NCBI GenBank assembly: GCA_021793595.1
Contig: JAJYSL010000093.1
Coordinates: 1 to 15,538 of the forward strand
Reading direction: 5' to 3'
Source of the DNA: Acidobacteriota bacterium
GTDB taxonomy: Bacteria > Acidobacteriota > Terriglobia > Terriglobales > Acidobacteriaceae
Length of the DNA: 15,538 bases
Each line of letters starts with the position of its first letter. The first letter of the stretch is position 1. The translations under genes and the position numbers were made by a program. This document shows, one piece after another, positions 8,418 through 15,538 of the stretch. The notes below the pieces were generated by a model. It worked only from the letters and a program-made list of their open reading frames with translations, was not told the DNA's origin and ran no database searches.

Positions 8418-8515
8418 ATGCAGGACGAAATCACCATCCACGACCTGACCTGCGTCATTGTGGTGGCGCAGGAAGGAAGTCTGTCGCGGGCGGCCACGCG
8501 TCTGCACATGAAATC
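8418..8515 (+). pseudogene. 5' remnant of a LysR-type regulator (helix-turn-helix start only)
   Basis: From the ATG at 8418 the first 32 or so residues read MQDEITIHDLTCVIVVAQEG then SLSRAATRLHMK, which is the N-terminus of a LysR-family DNA-binding domain (the usual pattern is L..F..VAEEGSFSRAA.RLH). The match stops where the recognition helix (normally T/S-QPA-SRQI) should begin. The frame then runs 70 codons through unrelated sequence to a stop at 8729. Only part of the helix-turn-helix is present and no effector domain follows, so it cannot be a working regulator. It is joined to the remnant described next at about 8512-8520. Confidence 0.68.
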
Positions 8516-8518
8516 AGG

Positions 8519-8860
8519 AGCCACGACTTTCTGTGCCTGGAGCAGTTTCAGGATGGATGGTGCGCGATCGTCAATCCCCACCGCAAGCTGGGATGGGCTC
8601 TCCGCTGGGACACGAAGCTTTTCCCCGTCCTCGGCTTCTGGCAGTTGTTTCGCGGTGGCAGCGGATATCCCTGGTATGGCCGATACTATCTGGCCGCGCT
8701 CGAGCTGCTCAATGAGCTGCTCAGCCTGACCGAAGCCGTGGAGCGCGGAACAGCATTTTGCCTCGAAGGTCTCGACAGTGTAGAGACGGTATGGGAAGCG
8801 ACCGCCTTCAGCTCGCCGCTGGATGTGAAGGGGGTTTTGCCTGGAGGAAATATCCTGTGA
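8519..8860 (+). pseudogene. 3' remnant of an aldose-epimerase-like (DUF4432-type) gene
   Basis: In a frame different from the LysR remnant, about 113 residues read SHDFLCLEQFQDGWCAIVNP, then HRKLGWALRWDTKLFPVLGF and WQLFRGGSGYPWYGRYYLAA, to a stop at 8858-8860. This has the pattern of the C-terminal third of galactose-mutarotase-fold, aldose-1-epimerase-like proteins (DUF4432 group), where a 'FP.L..WQ...G..GYPWYGR.YN.ALEP' segment is typical. The first two thirds are missing: upstream of 8519 the same frame gives unrelated sequence overlapping the end of the 478-residue gene. There is no start codon or ribosome site at the break, so it is a truncated gene. A mutarotase-type enzyme would have fitted the locus. 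Family call from pattern memory. Confidence 0.65.
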
Positions 8861-8964
8861 AGTAGCAGCCGCGTGAACCACAGCAAGGATCGGATTCGCG
8901 CTGTCATTGATTTCGAAATAAGTTGTTGGCTCCAGAGTAAGTCGTAGGGGACGAAGAGAGCAGT

Positions 8965-10207
8965 ATGAGACCACAAATCAAAGCCATGCGCTGGTGGATA
9001 TTATTCCTGCTCTTCCTGGCGACTGTATTGAATTATATTGACCGCCAGACTCTTTCACTTCTCGCCTCGGTAATTCAGCGCGTATTTCACCTCGATAACG
9101 TCGGCTACGGCAATATCGTATCCGTCTTTCTTCTGTCCTATACCATCGCTTACGTCCTGACCGGGCCGGTCTGCGACCGGCTCGGAGTGCGCCTGAGCGC
9201 GGCGTTGTTCATTTGCTGGTGGTCGCTCGCCGAACTGATCCCCCCTGGCGCACTCGGCCGTGGCCTTGGGAGCGAGCCGCTTTCTGCTGGGCATCGGCGA
9301 GGCCGGAATCTGGGTCGCAGCTCCCAAAGTCGTCGGCGAACTCTTCGGCCCCGAGCAGCGCGCGCTGGCCATCGGCCTATATACGGCCGGCGCTACGGTT
9401 GGCGCGGTCGTTGCCCCGCCGCTCATTATCTCACTTACGCTGCGCTTCGACTGGCAGTCGGCCTTCTTCATCACCGGCATTGCCGGGTTGGTGTGGATCG
9501 TTCCCTGGCTGTTTATCTATCGCGATGCGGAGCAGCCCCAAGCACCACCTCGCGGCGAAAATCTTGCGAGGCCGCTCCTCAAAACCCTCCTGGTAGACAG
9601 AAATTTGTGGCTGCTCACAGCTATACGAATGGTGACCGACCCGCTCTGGTACTTTTTTCTGTTCTGGTACCCCAAATATCTCTCGAATATGCGGCATCTC
9701 TCGCTCAAACACTTGGGAAATGTCGCGTGGATTGTCTACCTCGCGGCCGACATCGGTTCCATCGCCGGCGGCTGGGCGTCAGGTCCGCTGATCCGCCGCC
9801 ACATGCAGATCCTGCATGCACGCCGCACCGTGATGACTTTTGCCGCGGGCCTCATCCTGCTGACTCCACTGGTGGGGCTGACCCCCTCCTTGCGCGGCAC
9901 TATCATCTTCGCATCTGTCGTCACCTTCGCGCACATGGCGTGGCTGATCACGCTCGGCGCAGCCGTGATGGATCTCTTTCCCCAAGATAAGGTGGCTACG
10001 GCGTTTGGGATAATCGCCGCGGGCAGCGGCCTGGGAGGATTGGTTTCCACGCAGTTGATCGCGCATTCCCTCGCCCACTCGGGATACCTGGCTACGTTTT
10101 ACGTGCTGGGCACGCTGCATCCTGCCGCGTTGGTTGCGGTTTACCTGTTACGCGACAAGCGCTGGCGCATCGATACGGACCCGCAATTGCAATCGGCGGC
10201 AGCATGA
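8965..10207 (+). pseudogene. MFS transporter, anion:cation symporter (hexuronate-like) type, broken by a frameshift in a C run
   Basis: An inner-membrane 12-segment transporter, about 414 residues if repaired, a normal family length. The first part, from the ATG at 8965, has segment 1 with LNYIDRQTLSLLA (about 22-34), the NYIDRQ signature of the ACS group (ExuT, GudP and relatives), and the motif A equivalent GPVCDRLGVR (67-76). After WWSLAELI the frame turns into nonsense, while the frame two positions on continues ALGASRFLLGIGEAGIWVAA, the family's segment 4 signature, and runs to the TGA at 10205-10207. Removing one C from the six at 9240-9245 would restore a continuous protein. Either a real inactivating insertion, slippage variation, or a sequencing error. 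The substrate is inferred as a uronate or uronide. Its stop overlaps the next start (ATGA). Confidence 0.85.
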
Positions 10208-11241
10208 GAGATGAGAATAACGGCGGAACGATGAGCTTTGATCGGCTTCGGAGCGTAGCCACGCGCACCATGCGCCTGCCCTTCCGCATGTGGGGCTTTG
10301 GAGAGGCAATTGCGCTCGAAGGGCTGCTCGCTGCCTCGGAATGTCTGCGCGACGGAGAACCGCGTGGCTTTGTCGAGGCCATGGTTCGCGCAACACTCGC
10401 GAGAGGAATCGGCTCTCACCCGGAAGACCACTTAGCTCCGGGTATCTCAATCCTCTCGCTGTATCGCCAGACCGGAGATGACGATTTTCTCCGTGGCGCG
10501 CGCAATTTAGCGGTACTTTATAACTCGCTACCTGAGAACCAATACGGAGCTAAGCTGCATCGTTTCGGGCAGCCGGGGTGGAAAAACCAGATTTGGGTCG
10601 ATCAGATGGATGTCGACGCCCCCTTCCTGGCAGCCCTCTTTGCCATTACCGATGAAGAAATCTACCTGCGCGGGGCGACGCGAGAGTTGCTGGCGTATGC
10701 CCGCCTGCTGCAGGACGAAACAAGCGGTTTGATGTGGCATGGATACGAAAGCGCCTGCGGCTGCAATGGAGAGCTGTGGGCGCGCGGCAATGGCTGGGCG
10801 GTAATGGGAATGGCGCAAACCCTGGCGTGCATCCCCGGCGCTCATCCCGCGAGAACCGAAATCGCTGAGCGCCTCACACTTCTTCTGCGTGGCCTCGCAA
10901 CGCTCCAGGATGCTTCGGGCTTATGGCACACGGTATTAAACGACCCTACTACCGGTCTCGAGACCACGCTCGCGGCCATGATCGCCTACGCGATTCCCGC
11001 GGCTAATCGCCGAGGTCTCGAGGTGAGTGAGTTTAAGTCGATGGCAGACGCAGCGTGTGCCGCCATCCTGCAGCAGGTCGGTCCAAACGGCGCGTTGCAG
11101 TTAGTGAGCGACGCAACGCCGATAGGGACGCGGCGTATGTATGCCACTCGTCCTTTCGGTGTCTTTCCGTGGGGACAGGGCCCGTTGCTGCTGCTATTGA
11201 GCATGAAGGCAGGAGGACAAAATGAAAATATCCAGGGTTGA
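10204..11241 (+). CDS. GH88/GH105-like unsaturated uronyl hydrolase
   Basis: 345 residues, close to the usual 350-370 of YteR/YesR-type enzymes, which remove the 4,5-unsaturated uronic acid left at the non-reducing end by polysaccharide lyases. It has the alternating-helix (alpha/alpha)6 pattern with family motifs: RMWGFGEAIALEGLLAA (28-44), WVDQMDVDAPFLAALF (131-146) with Asp133 at the place of the general acid/base Asp of YteR, SGLMWHGYE (174-182) with His179, WARGNGWAVMGMA (192-204), and the closing WGQGPLLLLLS. There is no signal peptide, so it should be cytoplasmic, acting after uptake. The start at 10204 overlaps the transporter stop as ATGA, indicating coupling; an ATG at 10231 is an alternative. 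It overlaps the next gene by 20 bases. The exact glycan (rhamnogalacturonan or another) is not visible. Confidence 0.87.
   Translation: MRDENNGGTMSFDRLRSVATRTMRLPFRMWGFGEAIALEGLLAASECLRDGEPRGFVEAMVRATLARGIGSHPEDHLAPGISILSLYRQTGDDDFLRGARNLAVLYNSLPENQYGAKLHRFGQPGWKNQIWVDQMDVDAPFLAALFAITDEEIYLRGATRELLAYARLLQDETSGLMWHGYESACGCNGELWARGNGWAVMGMAQTLACIPGAHPARTEIAERLTLLLRGLATLQDASGLWHTVLNDPTTGLETTLAAMIAYAIPAANRRGLEVSEFKSMADAACAAILQQVGPNGALQLVSDATPIGTRRMYATRPFGVFPWGQGPLLLLLSMKAGGQNENIQG
11211..11216 (+). promoter_or_regulatory. Shine-Dalgarno AGGAGG of the enolase-superfamily gene, inside the hydrolase gene
   Basis: AGGAGG stands 5 bases before the ATG at 11222 and lies within the last codons of the upstream gene. 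It fixes the start and makes the two genes translationally linked. Confidence 0.75.
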
Positions 11242-12436
11242 CGCGTTCGCCGTCACAGCGAAGCCGATCGACAGTGAGACCTACTGGGGCAGTCGTGCTT
11301 GGAACGCCGAGTCGCATCGCCGAGAGCTCTCGGCGGAATTCCCTGCGCCGCAGCGGCGGAAATTTATCTACTCGCAGACCATCGACACCGTCCTCGTCCG
11401 GCTGACGACAGATGACGGCCTCACTGGCTGGGGCGAGGCAAAAGCCCCTGTAGCTCCGGAGGTGACCAAAAGCATTATCGATCTGCTATTGGCTCCGATC
11501 GCGATCGGCAGCGACCCTCGCCAGGTGTCCGTCCTGTGGGAGCGAATGTATGCCGGTATGCGCGTGCGTGGACATCGGGCCGGTTTCTACCTTGAGGCGA
11601 TGAGCGGGATCGATATTGCCGTATGGGACATGCTTGGACAAATTCATGGCTCGTCGATCGCGACTCTTCTCGGCGGGAGCTTTCGAAATCCGGTCCGCAC
11701 CTACGCTTCCGGCCTTCCTACTCTGCCGCGCAACGCCAGCGAAGAGGAGTTGGAGAAGCTTGTGCGCGACGCTATCCGAATTCGCGACTGCGGATTTACT
11801 GGTCTGAAGCTAGCCATGGGCCGTGATGTTCACGGAGATTTACGTTGTGCGCAGATCCTCAGGGAGAAGCTGGGAAACGACTTTCTCCTTTATGCAGATG
11901 CCGCCGGAGTTTATGACCGGACTCAGGCTTTGTGGATGGGCAAACAGCTTGAAGAGCTGGGAGCCGTGTTTTTTGAGATGCCCATTCCTCCCGAGGACGT
12001 CGAGGGATACTCCGATCTCGCGCAGGAACTTGACATTCCCATCGCGCTGGACTCACTGACTTCGAGATACGAGACCCTCGAATTTCTTCGCCGCAAAGGC
12101 CTCGACATTGTTCAGCCGGATGTCTGCCGTGCCGGCGGCATCACTGAATGCCGGCGCATTGCGGAGCTGGCCGATGCGTTTGGCGCCTCGTTCGCCCCGC
12201 ATGTAAGCATCGGCTCATTGATTTCCTTTGCGGCAAGCGCCCATCTCGGAGCCGCGATGCCCAACACGCTCGTCATGGAGTATTGGATCGGAGTTAACCC
12301 TCTCGGCGAAGGGCTCTTCGAGCGGCCGCTGCGGATGGAGCAAGGCTACATCTATGTACCTGACTCTCCTGGCCTCGGCGTTCGCATCGATACGCAGGCT
12401 CTGAAAGATATCTCTCCCCCTGCTGTCGCAGTTTAA
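11222..12436 (+). CDS. Mandelate racemase/muconate lactonizing-type enolase-superfamily enzyme, probable sugar-acid dehydratase
   Basis: 404 residues, cytoplasmic. An N-terminal capping domain (about 1-150; GLTGWGEAKAP, GIDIAVWDMLGQ) is followed by the (beta/alpha)7-beta barrel. Expected metal ligands are visible: Asp226 (LLYADAAGVYD), Glu252 (FFEMPIP) and Asp277 (IALDSLTSRY). The Asp300 (QPDVCRAGG) and His327 (FAPHVSIGS) pair is the mandelate racemase-group dyad, and Glu353 (VMEYW) follows. The K-x-K motif after strand 2 is K196-L-A198, so the second lysine is absent. Members with the Asp-His pair usually dehydrate aldonic or aldaric acids to 2-keto-3-deoxy acids, fitting a uronate route, but the substrate cannot be read from the sequence. 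It overlaps the hydrolase gene by 20 bases, so both are co-transcribed. Confidence 0.88.
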   Translation: MKISRVDAFAVTAKPIDSETYWGSRAWNAESHRRELSAEFPAPQRRKFIYSQTIDTVLVRLTTDDGLTGWGEAKAPVAPEVTKSIIDLLLAPIAIGSDPRQVSVLWERMYAGMRVRGHRAGFYLEAMSGIDIAVWDMLGQIHGSSIATLLGGSFRNPVRTYASGLPTLPRNASEEELEKLVRDAIRIRDCGFTGLKLAMGRDVHGDLRCAQILREKLGNDFLLYADAAGVYDRTQALWMGKQLEELGAVFFEMPIPPEDVEGYSDLAQELDIPIALDSLTSRYETLEFLRRKGLDIVQPDVCRAGGITECRRIAELADAFGASFAPHVSIGSLISFAASAHLGAAMPNTLVMEYWIGVNPLGEGLFERPLRMEQGYIYVPDSPGLGVRIDTQALKDISPPAVAV

Positions 12437-12515
12437 ATTGCACTCGGCAGGGGGGAAAGTTACCACCGCACGGTTTCGGCGATTAACGTGCAGAAGGCAG
12501 AAAAGATCAATCCCT

Positions 12516-12520
12516 GGAGG
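12516..12520 (+). promoter_or_regulatory. Shine-Dalgarno GGAGG before the 937-residue gene
   Basis: GGAGG ends 11 bases before the ATG at 12532, a rather long spacing; the purine run GAAAAAGAG between them may contribute. The 95-base gap from the enolase gene contains no clear terminator, so readthrough is likely. Confidence 0.5.
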
Positions 12521-12531
12521 ACGAAAAAGAG

Positions 12532-15345
12532 ATGACGATCGACCGGCGAACCTTTCTCAGCAGCTCCGTCTATACGGCGCTCCTCTCCGTTGTCGCGAAA
12601 GGTCGCCATGCTGCCGCGCTGCCCGAGAGTACAGGCAGCTTCCACGTTCAAAGAGACGGATCCATCCAGATAGCTTTAGCAGCGAAAACAGCCATTTTTC
12701 GGCCCCGCTTCTCGGTTCTGCTTTCACGCGAGGATCCCCAGCTTCACATGGTTCTCGATCAGGAGACAAATTTCGAGGTTCCGTCGTGGCGCCTTCGTGA
12801 CTCAGGGGATCGAACCCCAGACCTGTTCCAATCAGCCGAGATCATTTCTTGCGAGGCGAAGCGCGCAGAAATCGCCGGGCACAACGTCCAATGGATCTTT
12901 GACTCGGATCCGCGCTTTCGCATTGAGGCTGAGGTTCAACTCCCGCCCAGACCGTCCGACCCCGTGATCAGCTTCAAACTCGTTGCGCTGGTGCCGGGCT
13001 GGTATTCCATCGGATATACCGGGGCGCCGGAGGTTGATCCGGGCGCAATCTCGTGGCTGTGGCAGCCCTTGGTTTGGCAGGAGCTCCGTTTCCCTGCGCG
13101 CCCTTTCCTCTCCATGGAACATATGTGCTCGCTTCCGGCGACCTTTGTGAAGTCTGGCGCCGGCACTATCGGTGTGGTTATCGACCCCTCCGAGGCGCCA
13201 TTTCGTCTGCCCACCTTTGAGAATGCGCGTTTCGGAGTCGCACTCCGCAATGCTGCGGGTAATGCCCAGCCTATGGGCTTCGTTCCTGTATTCGGCAAGC
13301 CTGAATCGAATCTAAGCGTTGGCGGGACAGCCGAGCTGCGTGTACGCATCTTCCTTCGCGACGAGATGTGGTTCGACACCTTCCGGCATACCGCGCGCGA
13401 CATTTACGGCTTTAGCGATTATCGGAGCAACGGTCCTGCATCCCTGAATACTACCCTCGATAACATGGTCGATCTGGTCATGAACGACACTTACTGTGGA
13501 TGGGTTCCTGAGCTGAAAGGCTTCGATTACACAACCGATGTTGTCGGCACCGTCAAAGTCGTCTCGGCTTTACATCCTTTATCGCTGGCCATCATTCGCG
13601 ACAGCCCGGAAATTTATCGGCGGCGCGCCCTTCCCATGCTCGAATACATGATGTCGCGCCAGAAATATCTTTACTCCGATGCGGAATCAATCAAAGGACA
13701 GAATGCTTCGCATCTGATGAAGGGCCCCTGTGCGGAAGTGTCGGAGCTGGCCGCGCTTTACTCGATGTCACGTGACCGAAGCGCGGTCTTTTCCCATTAC
13801 GCGAAAGTCCTGTCGACGCAGCCCCGAAGACTCAACCTGGAAATGGTCAGCGAACCCGGCAGCTTCCAGGATCTGCTCGCCATGTACAGGATGACCGGAG
13901 ATGCGAGCTATCTCGACCATGCCCGCGCGGCGGCGGAAAAGTACATCTCCCGCCGAATCGACCGGGCGCAGTCGGACTTCAGCGATGTGCACATTGCAGC
14001 TGGCGGACAATTCTGGACGGATTTCGCTCCCAAGTGGATCGACCTCCTCGAGTTATTTGAGACTACCCAGGACCGGCGCTTCCTGGAAGCTGCCGAAGCA
14101 GGAGGCCGGCTCTACGCAGAGTATGTCTGGCTCCAGCCACAGGTCCCGGACCATGAAGTCGTCGTGAACAAGGGCTCACAGACGAGCATGACACAGCGGA
14201 ATCCGACTCACATCTCGGACCGCAAGCCCATTCGTGCTCCGCAACAAAACGTGCCAGCGTGGCGAGTTTCGCAAATCGGTCTCACACCGGAAGCCTCCAC
14301 GACCTACGAAGGAAATCCCGCGGTATTTCTTACTTGTTACGCTCCATATATGTTGCGGCTTTCTTACTATACGGGCGATGGTATCTTCCGCGACATTGCG
14401 CGTGCAGCCGTTATTGGGCGATACGAAAACTATCCTGGCTATACCATCCGCGACGATTACACGACCACCTATCAGCATCCCGACTATCCCCTCCGGCCCT
14501 GGCCGGAGCTGACCTATAACAATATTTACTACAACCATATACTGCCGCAAATCGCGCTTTTGATTGACTACCTGATCTCCGAGACATTTACCCGCTCCGA
14601 AGGTAAGGTAATGTTCCCTTCGCGCTATGCGCAGGGTTACGCCTATCTGCAAAGCAAGGTATATGGCGATCGGCAAGGAACGATTTACGGAGAGGGTGGG
14701 ATCACACTTTACATGCCGCGCGCGCTGGCCCGCATTGAAAACCCGGAGGTGAACTATGTTTCCGCGTACGGGAAAAACACCCTGTATCTCATCCTGACCA
14801 ACCAGAGTGATACGATGCTGAGCACCGAGATGCGGCTCGATCCTAATATTGTTCCCGTCGACTCTGCTCGTCAATATCCCGTTCGTGTTTGGCGCAACAA
14901 CGTTGCGTCAGAGAGCACGCAGATGAGTCGGGACAGGCTCACGGCATCATTATTACCAAGAGGAATTACCGTGCTGGCAATCGACGGACTGACTATAGTT
15001 TCTCAGTTCCAAGCCCAGTACTTCGATGCCGGGGCGCCCCGGCTGTCGGACCAAAGCTACCGTTTCGTGCAATCCCCTTTCGGTCAAATCAACGCCATGC
15101 TGATCTCCATGGGCAGGTCACTGGAGACGATCTATGTGTGGCTGGAAGCCACTGAGCAGGAAATCACCGCAGCAACTCTCGTGTATAAGGACCTGGATAA
15201 TTGGGTCCGTCAGACCAAACGGCTGTATCCCTACGAGTTCAGCCTGCCATTCCGGAATGAGGACACAAGCTTTCAGTTCTATGTCGAGGCAGTAAGAACG
15301 GACGGCAGCGTCGTCCGCTCAGAGCAGGTGGGGTTACAGCGATAA
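12532..15345 (+). CDS. Large Tat-exported protein, candidate polysaccharide-active enzyme of unassigned family
   Basis: 937 residues. The N-terminus MTIDRRTFLSSSVYTALLSV is a twin-arginine signal with a short hydrophobic core and a small-residue site near 26-30. Residues about 35-290 are strand-rich (WYSIGYTGAP, ATFVKSGAGTIGVVIDP), reading as a beta-sandwich. About 300-700 is helical with repeating hairpin-like segments (LALYSMSRDRS, LLAMYRMTGDASYLDHARAA, LELFETTQDRRFLEAAEAGG, DGIFRDIARAAVIGRYENYP), the pattern of an (alpha/alpha) toroid. About 740-937 is again strand-rich (TLYLILTNQS, ETIYVWLEATEQEITAA). Sandwich-toroid-sandwich is seen in several lyase and glycosidase families, but I recognise no family signature. 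In the helical part, invariant-looking SDVHIAAGGQFWTDFAPKW and TYNNIYYNHILPQ are candidate active-site segments. From its position after uronide genes it may be the lyase or hydrolase of the locus. Function inferred only. Confidence 0.8.
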   Translation: MTIDRRTFLSSSVYTALLSVVAKGRHAAALPESTGSFHVQRDGSIQIALAAKTAIFRPRFSVLLSREDPQLHMVLDQETNFEVPSWRLRDSGDRTPDLFQSAEIISCEAKRAEIAGHNVQWIFDSDPRFRIEAEVQLPPRPSDPVISFKLVALVPGWYSIGYTGAPEVDPGAISWLWQPLVWQELRFPARPFLSMEHMCSLPATFVKSGAGTIGVVIDPSEAPFRLPTFENARFGVALRNAAGNAQPMGFVPVFGKPESNLSVGGTAELRVRIFLRDEMWFDTFRHTARDIYGFSDYRSNGPASLNTTLDNMVDLVMNDTYCGWVPELKGFDYTTDVVGTVKVVSALHPLSLAIIRDSPEIYRRRALPMLEYMMSRQKYLYSDAESIKGQNASHLMKGPCAEVSELAALYSMSRDRSAVFSHYAKVLSTQPRRLNLEMVSEPGSFQDLLAMYRMTGDASYLDHARAAAEKYISRRIDRAQSDFSDVHIAAGGQFWTDFAPKWIDLLELFETTQDRRFLEAAEAGGRLYAEYVWLQPQVPDHEVVVNKGSQTSMTQRNPTHISDRKPIRAPQQNVPAWRVSQIGLTPEASTTYEGNPAVFLTCYAPYMLRLSYYTGDGIFRDIARAAVIGRYENYPGYTIRDDYTTTYQHPDYPLRPWPELTYNNIYYNHILPQIALLIDYLISETFTRSEGKVMFPSRYAQGYAYLQSKVYGDRQGTIYGEGGITLYMPRALARIENPEVNYVSAYGKNTLYLILTNQSDTMLSTEMRLDPNIVPVDSARQYPVRVWRNNVASESTQMSRDRLTASLLPRGITVLAIDGLTIVSQFQAQYFDAGAPRLSDQSYRFVQSPFGQINAMLISMGRSLETIYVWLEATEQEITAATLVYKDLDNWVRQTKRLYPYEFSLPFRNEDTSFQFYVEAVRTDGSVVRSEQVGLQR

Positions 15346-15440
15346 GCGGCAAGCCGATCAACGTTGCGCTACACTAGCAATCTCGCTGGTACAAAAGATC
15401 GGGCAGACCAGGTGCCACAATGGATTCTCTCCGATCCACC
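15346..15440. other. Short spacer between the last locus gene and the IS end
   Basis: About 95 bases with no ORF and no clear terminator hairpin with a T-run; only a weak AGC/GCT pairing around 15380-15395 is visible. If the IS begins at about 15441, transcription of the locus would run into it unless the IS carries its own stop signal. Confidence 0.35.
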
Positions 15441-15538
15441 GAGGGTGTAAACCATTTTGTGTAAACGATCTTTTCTAATGTATGGAGAGGAGATCGTATG
15501 GAGATGGACACGGGGTTGATCGACAAGTTGCTGGCAGA
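15441..15538 (+). mobile_element. Left end of an IS256-family insertion sequence (continues beyond the window)
   Basis: GAGGGTGTAAACC followed by TTTTGTGTAAACG at about 15441-15467 has the tandem TGTAAA pattern typical of IS256-family terminal inverted repeats. Thirty bases on, a ribosome site and a start codon lead into an N-terminus resembling IS256-type transposases. The other inverted repeat and the direct target repeats lie outside the window, so the exact boundary is uncertain by a few bases. Confidence 0.65.
15498..15538 (+). CDS. Start of an IS256-family transposase (3' truncated by window)
   Basis: The ATG at 15498 follows GAGGAG (15487-15492) by 5 bases. Only 13 codons are present, MEMDTGLIDKLLA, which fits the common IS256 transposase beginning (M-DTELIDQLLADYKKPEDL in related elements). 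The catalytic DDE residues are outside the window. The call rests on this short match plus the terminal repeat just upstream. Confidence 0.6.
   Translation, partial: MEMDTGLIDKLLA

Noticed and set aside
8381..8974. 197-codon - strand frame opposite the LysR/epimerase scar
   Set aside because: It is the shadow of the + strand coding remnants; the + strand readings match known families and this one does not.
12468..12491. GCACG ... CGTGC hairpin between the enolase and 937-residue genes
   Set aside because: Five pairs with a 14-base loop and no T-run; too weak for a terminator.
12795..12835. tRNA T-arm-like sequence on the - strand (GGGGTTCGATCCCC)
   Set aside because: No matching acceptor stem, anticodon arm or D-arm lies at the right distance, and the stretch is inside the well-supported 937-residue coding region.
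1..15538. CRISPR arrays, rRNA, riboswitches, phage or defence genes
   Set aside because: I looked for regular repeats, conserved RNA motifs and defence signatures and saw none in the window.

Overview
The window reads like accessory, carbohydrate-degrading DNA from an Acidobacteriota-type soil bacterium. The pointer is a very large Oar-like TonB-dependent receptor that carries an N-terminal carboxypeptidase-regulatory-like domain, a gene type strongly expanded in that phylum. It is accompanied by several Tat-exported proteins and an IS256-type insertion sequence end. The phylum call is inference from gene content; there is no rRNA or marker gene here. Every gene I can support is on the + strand.

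Layout. Positions 1-421 are the tail of a secreted protein ending in a golvesin/xanthan-lyase-type C-terminal domain. 503-3976 is the Oar-like outer-membrane receptor; these first 4 kb are clearly AT-richer than the rest. 4057-6504 is a Tat-exported FAD-dependent oxidoreductase with a discoidin-like C-terminal domain. 6505-6884 is a 380-base gap without a gene. 6885-8321 is a Tat-exported protein of an unnamed family that looks beta-propeller-like. 8418-8860 is debris: the first 32 or so codons of a LysR-type regulator joined out of frame to the last third of an aldose-epimerase-like gene. 8965-10207 is an MFS transporter of the anion:cation symporter (hexuronate-like) type, broken by one extra C in a run of six. 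10204-11241 is a GH88/GH105-like unsaturated-uronyl hydrolase, 11222-12436 an enolase-superfamily (mandelate racemase group) sugar-acid dehydratase or racemase, and 12532-15345 a large Tat-exported protein that I cannot place in a family but that looks like a toroid-plus-sandwich polysaccharide-active enzyme. From about 15441 the left end of an IS256-family element begins and runs off the window.

How it fits together (inference). The set suggests use of a uronic-acid-containing polysaccharide. The receptor would import oligosaccharides across the outer membrane, the exported 937-residue, 478-residue and FAD proteins would attack the glycan in the periplasm or outside, the MFS protein would import uronides or sugar acids, the GH105-like enzyme would remove the unsaturated uronyl residue, and the enolase-superfamily enzyme would dehydrate or racemise the sugar acid. 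The transporter, hydrolase and enolase genes overlap (ATGA, then 20 bases), so they are one transcription unit. The locus also shows decay (LysR/epimerase chimera, transporter frameshift, adjacent IS), so it may no longer be fully functional in this genome unless the frameshift is a sequencing error.
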